Counted from the stretch's first letter, positions 43,394 to 52,523 are shown. The stretch is DNA of 64,000 nt from Pseudonocardiaceae bacterium YIM PH 21723 (GCA_003600225.1 QZFT01000035.1:30121-94120), one strand, 5' to 3'. Notes: generated from the sequence alone by a model not told the origin. A program made the numbers and translations.

Positions 43394-44073
43394 GCACGCG
43401 CCGACCCACTGAGCGGCTCGACGAACAGCTCGAACGCACCTCCGCGGACCTGGCGGCCTGGAGCCGGATGGCCCCACTGATGACCCAGTACCTGCCGTTC
43501 CCGCCCGATTCGATGCGCGCGGCGGGCATGGCCGCGGTGCTGGACGAGGTGCTGCTCGGCGAACGCTCGGTGCTCCTGCAGTGCGGCGGCGGCGCGTCCA
43601 CCATCCTGCTCGCCCGGCTGCTGGCCCGCCGCGGTTTCGGCAAGGTCCTCGCCATCGAGCACGACCAGCGCACGGCTGCCTTCGTCTTCACCCAGCTGCG
43701 CCGGGAGAACCTGGGCGCGGTGGCCAAGGTCGTCCACGGACCCCTGGTGACCAGGCCGGATGCCTTCGACGGCCTGCCCTGGTACGACCTGGACGTGGTG
43801 TTCCAGCACGTCTCGGAGTACATCAAGGACAACGGGCTGATCGACCTGCTCGTGGTCGACGGCCCGCTCGGCGGCGAGCCCGGGATGGAACTGGTCCGCT
43901 ACCCGGCCCTGCCCGTGTTGCGGGACGCGTTGTCGCCCGGAGCGACCGTGGTGCTGGACGACATCGACCGGCCGGGGGAGTTGCGGGTGCTGTCGCGGTG
44001 GGCCAGCGAGTTCCAGCTGGCCTTCTCCAGTGATCACATCACCCGGTTGGCGACCAGTCTGGTGGCCCCGTAG
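43390..44073 (+). CDS. SAM-dependent methyltransferase-like protein
   Basis: A 227-aa protein starting at TTG 43390, coupled to the aminotransferase-like gene. A Rossmann pattern is visible: VLLQCGGGASTILLARLL (the glycine-rich SAM loop), then KVLAIEHDQRTAAFV (acidic residue for the ribose), LIDLLVVDGPLGGEPG, and GATVVLDDIDRP. This layout is closest to class-I O-methyltransferase-like folds (Methyltransf_24 type). The substrate is unknown. Confidence 0.75.
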   Translation: MSTRRPTERLDEQLERTSADLAAWSRMAPLMTQYLPFPPDSMRAAGMAAVLDEVLLGERSVLLQCGGGASTILLARLLARRGFGKVLAIEHDQRTAAFVFTQLRRENLGAVAKVVHGPLVTRPDAFDGLPWYDLDVVFQHVSEYIKDNGLIDLLVVDGPLGGEPGMELVRYPALPVLRDALSPGATVVLDDIDRPGELRVLSRWASEFQLAFSSDHITRLATSLVAP

Positions 44074-44085
44074 TCGGCTGGTGGC

Positions 44086-44658
44086 TGGGTCTGGCTGTTG
44101 GCGAGGGCGGCTTTGGAGGGGGAGACGGGCTGGGGGCCCGCGTCTTTCCTGCCGGCGTGTTGGGTGGGGGTACGCCTGTCTGGGCCTTCGGGTCTTCGGA
44201 TCGCGTCCTTGGTGGACCCGCGCGTGGCTGGAGTGGCCACTGGGACTGATGGTGCTCCTGTGGGTGAACGGCTACCGGTTCCTACGTCTTCAAGACGTGT
44301 GAACCCCGGGTTCCTACGTCTTGAAGACGTGGCAACCCTCGCGGTCCATTGTGGACTGTGGGGTTGTTCCATCTTCAAGATGGATTTGGGGCCCCGGATC
44401 CATCTTGAAGATGGAACATTGCCGACCGGTTCACCCACAGGGGCACCACTGGTCACGGCAGGCACAGCAGTCACGCGCGCGTTCGCGACGGAGGCGATGA
44501 AGGCTCGACGCCGAATCCCGAAAGGTCAGGCTGGCGTGCCCCGCCCGAAGCCCGAAAGGCCAGTCCGGCGTGCCCCCACCCAACAGCCCGGCAGCAAAGA
44601 CTCAGGCCCCGAGCCCGTCTCCCCCTCCAAGGCCTCCTTCGACAACAGGCCAGACCCA
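44086..44658. repeat. Large nested palindromic element B
   Basis: About 573 bases, related to element A (18055-18497). Outer arms (44086-44180 and about 44560-44658) share GGCTTTGGAGGGGGAGACGG and GGGTGGGGG..ACGCC. The centre holds two hairpin pairs: 44366-44417 (GTTCCATCTTCAAGATGGAT twice, inverted) and an extra module with ACGTCTTCAAGACGT at 44284-44298 and ACGTCTTGAAGACGT at 44316-44330. A GTCCATTGTGGAC variant lies at 44344-44356. It fills the gap between convergent stops at 44073 and 44668. No credible gene inside. Confidence 0.85.
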
Positions 44659-44667
44659 ACCCCGGGC

Positions 44668-45645
44668 TCAAACGGTGAGCAGCACCTTCCCGGCCACCGA
44701 GCCCGCGTCCAGCAGACGGTGAGCCTCGCCGGCGCTCGACATCGGCAGCGCCGAGCCCACGATCGGCTTCAGCTCGCCCGACTCATAGTGCGGCCACAGC
44801 TTCTCCCGCACATCGGCGACGATCTCGCCCTTGCTGTGCGGCCCGGTCACCGGCCGCCCGCGCAGTCCCATCGAGGTGATCGACGCCCGCTTGGCGATGA
44901 TCTTGGCGAAGTCCAGTTCCGCCTTGCGGCCACCCTGGAAGCCGATCACCGCGAGCCGGCCGTCCCTGGCCAGCGCCTCCAGGTTCCGGTCCAGGTAGGA
45001 GGCCGCCATGTTGTCCAGGATCACGTCCGCGCCGCCCGCCTTGCGCACCTCGGCGACGAAGTCCTGCTCCTTGTAGTTGATCGTCAGATCGGCCCCGATC
45101 GACCGGCAGTAGTCCAGCCGTTCCGCCGAACCGGCGGTCACCGCGACCCGGGCGCCGAGCGCCTTGCCGATCTGGATCGCGCAGGTGCCGATGCCACCCG
45201 CCCCGCCGTGCACCAGCAGCAGCTCGTCCTTGGTCAGCCCGGCCCACATCGCGATGTTGGACCACACCGTGCACACCACCTCGGGCAGCCCGGCCGCGTC
45301 CAGCAGATCCACGCTTTCCGGTACCGGCAGCACCTGCTCGGCGGGCACCGCGACCAGCTCGGCGTAGCCGCCACCGGCCAGCAACGCGCACACCTGGTCG
45401 CCGGTCTGCCAGCCGGTCACGCCCTCGCCCAGCTCGGCGATGGTGCCCGAGCACTCCAGTCCCAGGATCTCGCTGGCTCCCGGCGGCGGCGGGTAGTGAC
45501 CCTGCCGTTGCAGCAGGTCGGCGCGGTTCACCGCGCTGGCGGCCACCTTGATCAGCACTTCGCCCGGTCCTGGAACGGGGTCGGGGACCTCCGTCCACTC
45601 CAGTACGTCCGGTCCGCCGAATTCCCTGATCATGATCGCCCGCAT
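44668..45645 (-). CDS. NADPH:quinone oxidoreductase (zeta-crystallin-like)
   Basis: A 325-aa medium-chain reductase of the zeta-crystallin/PIG3 group. The N-terminal GroES-like domain has PGPGEVLIKVAASAVNRADL and no zinc-ligand cysteines. The cofactor domain has LLVHGGAGGIGTCAIQIGKA (NADPH motif) and LGARVAVTAGS. The C-terminus has GLRGRPVTGPHS and AHRLLDAGSVAGKVLL. It likely reduces quinones or enones with NADPH in the cytosol. It resembles Rv3777, which is close to Rv3778c and bpa in mycobacteria. Confidence 0.9.
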   Translation of the reverse strand: MRAIMIREFGGPDVLEWTEVPDPVPGPGEVLIKVAASAVNRADLLQRQGHYPPPPGASEILGLECSGTIAELGEGVTGWQTGDQVCALLAGGGYAELVAVPAEQVLPVPESVDLLDAAGLPEVVCTVWSNIAMWAGLTKDELLLVHGGAGGIGTCAIQIGKALGARVAVTAGSAERLDYCRSIGADLTINYKEQDFVAEVRKAGGADVILDNMAASYLDRNLEALARDGRLAVIGFQGGRKAELDFAKIIAKRASITSMGLRGRPVTGPHSKGEIVADVREKLWPHYESGELKPIVGSALPMSSAGEAHRLLDAGSVAGKVLLTV

Positions 45646-45679
45646 GGCCTGAAGATAATGGCTCGCGGCGAATCACGCG

Positions 45680-46324
45680 ATGCTTCACCCTTGGCCGATG
45701 GATGCCTGGCCGCTGTGGAATCTGGTGCTCCGCACGCCCCGTCTCGAGCTGTGCCCGGACGATGACGCGGGGCTGCTGGAACTGTTCGCCGAGGCCGAGC
45801 GCGGCATTCACCCGCCCGACTACATGCCGTTCGGCGTCCCGTGGACCGACCAGCACCCGATCACCTGGATGCAGCACTACTGGCGCCGGCGCGCCGACTG
45901 CGTGCCGACCGACTGGAAGGTGCACTTCCTGGTCCGGCTGGACGGCGTCGTCATCGGCGCCCAGGCGTTGTACGGCGCGGATTTCGCGATCAAGCGCCTG
46001 GTCACCACCGGTTCCTGGATCGGGCTGCGGTACCAGGGCCTGGGCTACGGCACCGAGATGCGATCCGCGGTGCTGTCGTTCGCCTTCGACCACCTCGGTG
46101 CGACCACCGCCCGCTCCACGGCGTTCCTGGACAACCGGCGCTCGCTCGGGGTGGGACGCAGGCTCGGCTATCGCCCCGACGGCACGGGTGAGGCCGTCCG
46201 GCGAGGCCGGACAGCCGTGGAACAGCGACTTCTGTTGAAGAAAACCGAGTTCCGCCCAGCCTGTCCGATTCGGGTCGAAGGCCTGGACCGATGCCTGGCG
46301 GTCTTCGGACTACCCGCCGAATAG
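45680..46324 (+). CDS. GNAT-family N-acetyltransferase
   Basis: A 214-aa RimJ/RimL-type acetyltransferase. The N-terminus RTPRLELCPDDDAGL opens the fold, and the acetyl-CoA site is near GLRYQGLGYGTEMRSAVLSF with the family Q/RxxGxG/A pattern. It continues with TARSTAFLDNRRSLGVGRRLGY. Substrate is unknown; relatives acetylate ribosomal proteins, antibiotics or small amines. It is divergent from the quinone oxidoreductase gene with a 34-base gap, so promoters must overlap the two starts. ATG 45698 is an alternative start. Confidence 0.85.
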   Translation: MLHPWPMDAWPLWNLVLRTPRLELCPDDDAGLLELFAEAERGIHPPDYMPFGVPWTDQHPITWMQHYWRRRADCVPTDWKVHFLVRLDGVVIGAQALYGADFAIKRLVTTGSWIGLRYQGLGYGTEMRSAVLSFAFDHLGATTARSTAFLDNRRSLGVGRRLGYRPDGTGEAVRRGRTAVEQRLLLKKTEFRPACPIRVEGLDRCLAVFGLPAE

Positions 46325-46409
46325 GGCTTTACGGATAGATATGCGCACGTAAGGATGACCCGAACGGTCGCGCCCTGACATCGCGGCCGACATGAAAGCG
46401 GGGGTTTAC

Positions 46410-47927
46410 ATGTCACGTTCTTCTCGCGCACTGGTGTCCCTGGTGGCCACCGGCGCGCTCGTCCTGAGTCTGGGCACCGCGGCGGCCGCGCCGGCGCCGC
46501 CACTGCCGTCCGACGCGTCCGCGCTGGCCAAGCAGCTGGCCACGAGCGTCACCACCGACGGCACGCTGCGGCACCTGCGTGCGTTGCAGCGCATCGCCGA
46601 CACCCACGGGGGCACCCGGGACACCGCGACTCCGGGTTACGCGGCCAGCGTGGAGTACGTCGCCGGCAAGCTGCGGGACGCCGGGTTCCTGGTGGACACC
46701 CCGGAGTTCCCCTACGACGAGGGCGTCACCGAGGCCGCGGGCCTCACCGTGGGTTCGAGCAAGCCCGCGGTGGCACCCGCGCTGTACACGGTGAACACCC
46801 CGGCGGGCGGGCTCACCGCCCCGCTGGCCGTCGCGCCCACCGACGACGCGTCCCCCGGCTGTGAGGCGAGCGACTACGCCAACACCCCGGTCAAGGGCTC
46901 GATCGTCCTGGTGCGCCGGGGCAGCTGCGTGATCAACCAGAAGCAGCGGGTCGCCGCGCAGCTGGGCGCGGTGGGCGTGCTGGTCGCGCAGTACGTGGAC
47001 AGCACCGACCTGCGGGCCTCGCTGGGCTCCCCGGACGGCGTGACCATTCCGGTGGGCGTCGTCAGCCGGGTCGACGGGGATAAGCTCGCCGGTCAGGCGG
47101 GCACGCCCGCGACCCTGGAGCTCAAGGCGCGCATCGATCACCGCACCGCGAAGAACATTACCGCGCAGACCCGTACCGGGCGGGCCGACAACGTGGTGAT
47201 GGCCACCGCCCACCTGGACAGCGTGCTGGCCGGCCCGGGCATCAACGACGACGGCTCCGGCACGTCTGCGCTGCTGGAGACCGCGTTGCGGCTGGGATCG
47301 ACGCCGAAGGTGAACAACGCCGTCCGGTTCGCCTGGTGGGGCGGTGAGGAACGCGGCCTGCTCGGCTCGTCCCACTACGCGGCCTCGCTCAGCGAGGACC
47401 AGGCGCTCGACGTCGCCCTGATGCTGGACTTCGACATGATCGCGTCGCCGAACGCCGCCTACTTCGTGTACGACGGCGACGACTCCGACCACACCGGTGC
47501 GGGTCCCGGGCCGCAGGGCAGCGGGCACATCGAGAAGACCTTCACCGACTACTACAAGAACCTGGGCATCGAGACCGAGGGCTACGACTTCGATGGTCGT
47601 TCCGACTACGTCGGCTTCACCGAGCGCGGTATCCCGGCAGGTGGGCCGTACTCCGGCGCCGAGGGCATTAAGACCGATGCCCAGGTGAAGAAGTGGGGCG
47701 GCACCGTGGGTAAGCAGTTCGACCCCTGCTACCACCAGGCCTGCGACACCCTGGCGAACATCAACACGAAGGTACTCGGCCAGAGCCTGGGCGCCATCGC
47801 GCTGGTGATCGGTAACTACGCCACCTCCACCGAGCCGATCAACGGCCGTTCCGTTAGGCGGATGCAGACCCGGATCGCCGACACGCGCGGCGTTGTGGCT
47901 CGTCAAGAGGTTGCAGACCAGATCTAG
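46410..47927 (+). CDS. Secreted M28 aminopeptidase with PA domain
   Basis: A 505-aa secreted zinc peptidase. ATG 46410 begins the signal peptide (MSRSSRALVSLVATGALVLS, cleavage near AAAA); an ATG six codons upstream is weaker. Residues about 120-245 are an inserted PA domain (GSIVLVRRGSCVINQKQR). The M28 domain has two-zinc ligands: His268 (AHLDSV), Asp280 (NDDGSG), Glu314 with general base Glu313 (GGEERGL), Asp342 or 340 (DFDMI) and His442 (CYHQACD). It resembles Streptomyces aminopeptidase and Lpq-type enzymes. The next gene is a tandem duplicate. Confidence 0.9.
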   Translation: MSRSSRALVSLVATGALVLSLGTAAAAPAPPLPSDASALAKQLATSVTTDGTLRHLRALQRIADTHGGTRDTATPGYAASVEYVAGKLRDAGFLVDTPEFPYDEGVTEAAGLTVGSSKPAVAPALYTVNTPAGGLTAPLAVAPTDDASPGCEASDYANTPVKGSIVLVRRGSCVINQKQRVAAQLGAVGVLVAQYVDSTDLRASLGSPDGVTIPVGVVSRVDGDKLAGQAGTPATLELKARIDHRTAKNITAQTRTGRADNVVMATAHLDSVLAGPGINDDGSGTSALLETALRLGSTPKVNNAVRFAWWGGEERGLLGSSHYAASLSEDQALDVALMLDFDMIASPNAAYFVYDGDDSDHTGAGPGPQGSGHIEKTFTDYYKNLGIETEGYDFDGRSDYVGFTERGIPAGGPYSGAEGIKTDAQVKKWGGTVGKQFDPCYHQACDTLANINTKVLGQSLGAIALVIGNYATSTEPINGRSVRRMQTRIADTRGVVARQEVADQI

Positions 47928-47940
47928 TTGATCATCCATT

Positions 47941-47971
47941 GGTGGGCGTCCGATACCGTCGGGCGCCCACC
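47941..47971 (+). terminator. Hairpin between tandem M28 genes
   Basis: Inverted repeat GGTGGGCGTCCG / CGGGCGCCCACC, one mismatch, 7-base loop, 14 bases past the first stop and 20 before the second start. It may reduce expression of the second peptidase gene. Confidence 0.65.
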
Positions 47972-47990
47972 TCATCTATCGGGAGCAGCA

Positions 47991-49490
47991 ATGCGCATTC
48001 AACGCGGCGGACTGGTCCTGGCGACCTGTGTCGCCCTGGTGATGACCCTGCCGGCGGTTGCCTCCGCGACTCCGTCCCCTGCCGACCAGTTGGCGCGCAA
48101 GGTGACCGCGACCGGCGTCAACCGGCACCTCGTCGCCCTGCAACGGATCGCGGACAAGAACAAGGGCACCCGGGCCGTGCAGACGCCCGGCTACGACGCC
48201 AGCCTCGACTACGTGGCGGGCAAGCTCCGCGACGCCGGGTTCCTGGTGGACACCCCGGAGTTCCCCTACGAGACCAGCACCGTGGAAGCGGCGGCGGTGG
48301 ATGTCGGCGGGGTGAAGCCGAAGCTGGTTCCGCTGACCTACTCCAAGAGCACTCCCGCCGGTGGCGTCACCGCGCCGCTGGCCGTGGTGCCGGAGAACGC
48401 CAACACCGGCTGTGCGGCGGCCGACTACGCCGGAGTTCCGGCCAAGGGCGCGATCGTGTTGATCCGCCGTGGTGGCTGCACCTTCGCCGAGAAGCAGCGG
48501 ATCGCCTTCGAGCAGGGCGCCGTGGCGGCGATCATCTCCAACAACGCCGACGGCGGTCCGGTGTCGGGCACGCTGGGTTCCCCGGACGCCGCCAAGCTGC
48601 CCGTCGGCGGGGTCAGCAAGGAGGACGGGAACGTGCTGGCCGGTAAGGCCGGTACGCAGACCACGCTGGACATCCGGGTGCGGATCGAGGCCCGGACGGC
48701 GAAGAACATCATCGCGCAGACCCGCACCGGGCGGGCGGACAACGTGGTGATGGCGGGCGCGCACCTGGACAGCGTCGAGGCCGGGCCCGGCATCAACGAC
48801 GACGGCTCCGGTACTGCCTCCCTGCTGGAGACGGCACTGCAGCTGGGCAGCGCGCCGAAGACGAAGAACGCCATCCGGTTCGGCTGGTGGGGCGCGGAGG
48901 AGCTCGGCCTGGTCGGTTCGACCAAGTACGTCGAGTCGCTGTCCTTCGAGGAGCAGCTGAACATCGCGCTGTATCTGAACTTCGACATGGTCGGTTCACC
49001 GAACGCCGGTTACTTCGTGTTCGACGGCGACGACTCGGACAAGGTCGGCGCGGGCCCCGGCCCGTACGGCAGCGCGCAGATCGAGAAGGCGTTTCAGGAC
49101 TACTTCACCGGAACCGGTGTGCCGACCGAGGGCACCGACTTCACCGGCCGCTCCGACTACGGCGGCTTCATCGCCGCGGGCATCCCGGCCGGCGGCCTGT
49201 TCACCGGCGGTGAGCTGATCAAGTCCGAGGCGCAGGCGAAGAAGTGGGGCGGTAAGGCGGGCACCGCGTTCGACGCCTGCTACCACCAGGCCTGCGACAA
49301 CCTGGGCAACATCGACCGGACCGCCCTGGGCCGCAACGCCCAGGCGATCGCCTACGTGACGGCGTCGTACGGCGCTTCGACCGAGTCGGTCAACGGCGTG
49401 CCGTCCCGGGCGAACCGTCTCCAGCAGCGGCAGGCCTTCGTGGCTCCGCACCTCGACGGTGACCCGGACTGCGGCCTGGCCACCGCCTAG
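47991..49490 (+). CDS. Secreted M28 aminopeptidase with PA domain, tandem copy
   Basis: A 499-aa paralogue of the preceding gene, with the same order of signal peptide (MRIQRGGLVLATCVALVMTL), PA domain (GAIVLIRRGGCTFAEKQR) and M28 catalytic domain. All zinc ligands are kept (AHLDSVEAG, NDDGSGT, WGAEELGL, NFDMVGSPN, CYHQACD). The shared run GKLRDAGFLVDTPEFPY shows a recent duplication. The general-base pair is EE in both. The C-terminus ends DPDCGLATA. ATG 47991 has GGGAGC upstream. Confidence 0.9.
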   Translation: MRIQRGGLVLATCVALVMTLPAVASATPSPADQLARKVTATGVNRHLVALQRIADKNKGTRAVQTPGYDASLDYVAGKLRDAGFLVDTPEFPYETSTVEAAAVDVGGVKPKLVPLTYSKSTPAGGVTAPLAVVPENANTGCAAADYAGVPAKGAIVLIRRGGCTFAEKQRIAFEQGAVAAIISNNADGGPVSGTLGSPDAAKLPVGGVSKEDGNVLAGKAGTQTTLDIRVRIEARTAKNIIAQTRTGRADNVVMAGAHLDSVEAGPGINDDGSGTASLLETALQLGSAPKTKNAIRFGWWGAEELGLVGSTKYVESLSFEEQLNIALYLNFDMVGSPNAGYFVFDGDDSDKVGAGPGPYGSAQIEKAFQDYFTGTGVPTEGTDFTGRSDYGGFIAAGIPAGGLFTGGELIKSEAQAKKWGGKAGTAFDACYHQACDNLGNIDRTALGRNAQAIAYVTASYGASTESVNGVPSRANRLQQRQAFVAPHLDGDPDCGLATA

Positions 49491-49503
49491 CCTCCCACTG
49501 GGT

Positions 49504-49539
49504 AAAGGCGCCGCTCTCCTGCTGGAGGGCGGCGCCTTT
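49504..49539 (+). terminator. Intrinsic terminator after M28 pair
   Basis: 16-bp stem AAAGGCGCCGCTCTCC / GGAGGGCGGCGCCTTT with one mismatch and a TGCT loop, 13 bases after the stop. Confidence 0.85.
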
Positions 49540-49557
49540 CACCTGCGACGATGCGAG

Positions 49558-49597
49558 TTATCCACGGAGTTGTCCACAGCCTGGTGCTCCATCCACA
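49558..49597 (+). other. Cluster of DnaA-box-like sites
   Basis: Three close sites in the same direction: TTATCCACG (49558-49566), TTGTCCACA (49570-49578, the actinobacterial consensus) and CCATCCACA (49589-49597). They lie in a gap of about 300 bases between convergent genes. No dnaA or dnaN is near, so this is not oriC. It could titrate DnaA. The rest of the gap has no gene, only flanking terminators and a GTCCATAGTGGAC palindrome at 49711-49723. Confidence 0.45.
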
Positions 49598-49735
49598 ACT
49601 GCCCCCGATCAGTTAAGCGGAGGGCACTCCGGTGGGTACGTTGGAGAAGGGTCGCCCCCTGGGAGGGCGGGGGTCTGTGTACAGGAGTACTCGCTGGGGG
49701 CCTCGGTCCGGTCCATAGTGGACAGACAAAGCGAA

Positions 49736-49774
49736 GGCCACGTCCGCCCCCCAGAAAGGGGAGCGAACGTGGCC
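49736..49774 (-). terminator. Terminator of zinc metallopeptidase gene
   Basis: Inverted repeat with outer arms GGCCACGT/ACGTGGCC and an inner CCCC...GGGG stem, 18 bases past the stop of the minus-strand gene. Confidence 0.75.
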
Positions 49775-49792
49775 GATCCGGAAGCAGAAGGT

Positions 49793-50713
49793 CTAGCCGA
49801 GGTTGCTGGTCTTGAAGGTGTCGCAGGACGCCGGGTTACCGCTCTGCAGGCCGGTCTTCAGCCACTTCTTCCGCTGCTCCGACGAGCCGTGGCTGAACTT
49901 GCTCGGGTCCACCCGGCCGCCACCCAGGTTCTTCTGGATGAAGTCGTCGCCGATCCGGCCCGCGGCGTCGGCCGCGTCGACCACGTCCTGCTCGCTGATG
50001 GACTTGATCAGCACCTGGCCGTTCTTGTTGGGCACCTTGGTCGCGTGGTTCGCCCACACGCCGGCGTAGCAGTCGGCCTGTAGTTCGAGGCGCACCGAAC
50101 CCGACGTCGGGCCGGTCTGCCTCGGGTCCACCTGGCTGTTGGTGCCCAGCAGGTTCTGGATGTGGTGGCCGTACTCGTGGCCCAGCACATACGCCTTGAC
50201 GAAGTTGCTGTTCACCGCGCCGAACTTGGACTCCAGCTCCTTGAAGAACGTGACATCGATGTACACCTGGTTGTCGGCCGGGCAGTAGAACGGGCCCACG
50301 TCCGAGGTCGCGTTGCCGCAACCGGTGTTCACCGCGCCGTTGAAGAAGTTGGTCTTGGACTTCTGGTACGTCTGCCCGCTCCGGGCGAACTGGTCGGTCC
50401 AGTACGCCTGCACCGAGTTCACCACCAGGGTCAGCGCGCACCGCTCGTCCTTGTTGGCATCCGCGCCGGTCTTACAGTTCGCGGCCCACTGGTCCTGGCT
50501 GACCTGACCGCCTCGCGGCACGTCCAGGCCGGGCAGGTTGCCGGGCAGCGGCAGCCCGCCGCCTCCGGTGCCGCCGAGCTGGGACAGCACGAAGTAAATG
50601 ATCAGGCCGACGATGCCGAGGCCGCCACCACCCAGCGCTACCCGTCCGCCGACCCCGCCACCGCCGCTGCCGACCTCTGAGGTGTCGATCTGGGCGTCTT
50701 CGTTGAACTCCAC
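49793..50713 (-). CDS. Membrane-anchored neutral zinc metallopeptidase (YpfJ-like)
   Basis: A 306-aa protein of the putative neutral zinc metallopeptidase family. GTG 50713 directly follows a GGAGGCGAC ribosome site. After a short acidic tail and Gly-rich stretch there is one membrane helix (LGIVGLIIYFVLSQL). The catalytic motif HEYGHH is the HExxH zinc site, and RLELQADCYAG supplies the third ligand Glu. Six cysteines after the helix suggest an extracytoplasmic, disulfide-stabilised domain. Targets are unknown. Confidence 0.9.
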   Translation of the reverse strand: MEFNEDAQIDTSEVGSGGGGVGGRVALGGGGLGIVGLIIYFVLSQLGGTGGGGLPLPGNLPGLDVPRGGQVSQDQWAANCKTGADANKDERCALTLVVNSVQAYWTDQFARSGQTYQKSKTNFFNGAVNTGCGNATSDVGPFYCPADNQVYIDVTFFKELESKFGAVNSNFVKAYVLGHEYGHHIQNLLGTNSQVDPRQTGPTSGSVRLELQADCYAGVWANHATKVPNKNGQVLIKSISEQDVVDAADAAGRIGDDFIQKNLGGGRVDPSKFSHGSSEQRKKWLKTGLQSGNPASCDTFKTSNLG

Positions 50714-50777
50714 GTCGCCTCCTGGCACACGCCGCCGTCACGGGGGAGCTTAGAGCGCCGAGCCCGTTTATGCGTGC

Positions 50778-50811
50778 GTGAAGGGCGCCAAGCCGGAATG
50801 GCGCCCTTCAC
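50778..50811. terminator. Perfect hairpin between metallopeptidase and nucleotidase genes
   Basis: 13-bp perfect stem GTGAAGGGCGCCA with an 8-base loop, 6 bases downstream of the nucleotidase stop (minus strand). Confidence 0.8.
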
Positions 50812-50816
50812 ACCGA

Positions 50817-52523
50817 TCAGGACTTGGTTACCCGATCCAGCGCCGGCGGCACCAGATTCGGGTGCGCCGCCAGGTACGCGGCGAACGCGTCGATGTCGCT
50901 GCCGGCCCCGGACAGGTCCGTACCCTGCGACAACGCGGTGAATCCGTCGCCGCCGGAGATCAGGAAATTGCTCGCCGTGACCCGGAACTTGGCGTCCGGG
51001 GCCACCGGCACGCCGTTGATCGAGATCGCGGTGATCCGCGAGCCCACCGGCTGCGCGTCCGTCCAGCTGAAGTGCAGCGTCGAGGACACCTGCATCGGCA
51101 GGTACACGGTGATCCCGTTCCGCACCTGCCACTGCTGCTCCAGCACCGCCTTCAGCTGCGCGCCGGTCAGCGTCACCGTCTGCAGGATGTTGCCGAACGG
51201 CTGCACGGTGAACGCCTCGCCGTAGGTGACCACGCCGTCGCCCTCACCCGCCGGAGACGTCGGGAAGTCGATGTCGGCCCGGATACCGCCCGGGTTCATC
51301 AGCGCCAGCTGCGCGCCGGGGGTGGACGCCAGCTGCCCGTCCGCGATGACGTCGCCCAGCGTGGACTCGCCCGCGGCCGACTGCTGCCGGGTGAGGCCCG
51401 CGGTGATCGAGCCGATCGGCTTGTTCGCGATCGGCGCGGCCTTCTGCGTCGCCTCGTCCACCAGCGCCTTGACCGTCGGGTCCGGGGTGACGTCGCGGGT
51501 GACCACGTGGTTCTCCGCCTTCGTCTCCTTGCGGATCACGTCCTTGGTCCTGGGGTCGATCTTCAGATCGATGGTGGACAGCAACCGGCCGTAGGACAGG
51601 CTCTGCACGACCGGGCGCTCGTTGCCCGCCGGGTCGTTCACCTTGCAGACGTACTGCTGGTGGCTGTGCGCGGTGAGGAAGGCGTCCACCTTCGGCGAGG
51701 CCTTCAACGCGATCTGCCGCAGCGGGCCATCGCTGATCCGGCAGTCGTTGGGGCCGCCGCCCTCGGGGGTGTCACCCTGGTGGATGGTGACCACGATGGC
51801 CTTCACGCCCTTGCGGTCCAGCTCGTCGGCCGCCTTGTTGATCGACTCGACCTCGTCGGCGACCTTCAGGTCCTTGATGCCGTTGGGGTCCACCAGCGAG
51901 GGCACGCCGGTCAGCGGCAGTCCGATGACGCCGACCTTCACCCCGTTGACGTTCTCGATGGAATACCCGTCGAAGGCCTTGTCCTTGCCTTCCTTGAACG
52001 ACAGGTTCGCCGCGAGGAACGGAAAGCGAGCCCCCGGGTATGGGTTACGCCACTGGCAGCCGTCCTTGGGGTGACAGCCGCCGTCGGACATCCGCTGCAG
52101 TTCGTCGTAGCCGTGGTCCAGCTCGTGGTTGCCCACGGCGGACGCGTCGACGCCGATGTCGTTCATGAACTCGATGGTCGGTTCGTCGTGGAACAACGCC
52201 GAGACCAGCGGAGACGCGCTGATGTTATCCCCGCCGGAGATCAACAGCGCGTCCCCGTTCACCTGGTCGCGCAGCTGCTTCACGTGCGTCGCCACGTACG
52301 CGGCGCCGCCCGCGTCGATCGTTTTCCCGTCCGACAGGATCACCCGGCCCGAGGAGCCGGCGGGCGGAATCAGATTTCCGTGGAAATCATTGAAGCCGAT
52401 CAGACGTACTGACTTAGGGGACGCCTTCGCAGCGGTGGCGGACTGGGCCGTCTCGGTCAGTGTGAGACCGAGCGCGGCCAGTACGGCCACCGCCAGCGAG
52501 GCGTACCTGATGGTTCTCGCCAT
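50817..52523 (-). CDS. Secreted 5'-nucleotidase / UshA-like metallophosphatase
   Basis: A 568-aa secreted two-domain enzyme. Signal peptide residues 1-31 (ending QSATA). The N-terminal calcineurin-like domain has the metal motifs NDFHGNL, SGGDN, GNHELDHG, TIHQGD and AHSHQ. The C-terminal substrate-binding domain has NPGGIRADIDFP, YGEAFTVQPFGN and ASNFLISGGDGF. It would hydrolyse extracellular nucleotides for phosphate and nucleoside salvage. It is a complete and typical member. Its promoter lies in the gap shared with the MarR gene. Confidence 0.93.
   Translation of the reverse strand: MARTIRYASLAVAVLAALGLTLTETAQSATAAKASPKSVRLIGFNDFHGNLIPPAGSSGRVILSDGKTIDAGGAAYVATHVKQLRDQVNGDALLISGGDNISASPLVSALFHDEPTIEFMNDIGVDASAVGNHELDHGYDELQRMSDGGCHPKDGCQWRNPYPGARFPFLAANLSFKEGKDKAFDGYSIENVNGVKVGVIGLPLTGVPSLVDPNGIKDLKVADEVESINKAADELDRKGVKAIVVTIHQGDTPEGGGPNDCRISDGPLRQIALKASPKVDAFLTAHSHQQYVCKVNDPAGNERPVVQSLSYGRLLSTIDLKIDPRTKDVIRKETKAENHVVTRDVTPDPTVKALVDEATQKAAPIANKPIGSITAGLTRQQSAAGESTLGDVIADGQLASTPGAQLALMNPGGIRADIDFPTSPAGEGDGVVTYGEAFTVQPFGNILQTVTLTGAQLKAVLEQQWQVRNGITVYLPMQVSSTLHFSWTDAQPVGSRITAISINGVPVAPDAKFRVTASNFLISGGDGFTALSQGTDLSGAGSDIDAFAAYLAAHPNLVPPALDRVTKS

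Noticed and set aside
49558..49597. Chromosomal origin of replication
   Set aside because: Only three weak sites, and no dnaA, dnaN, rpmH or gyr genes nearby.
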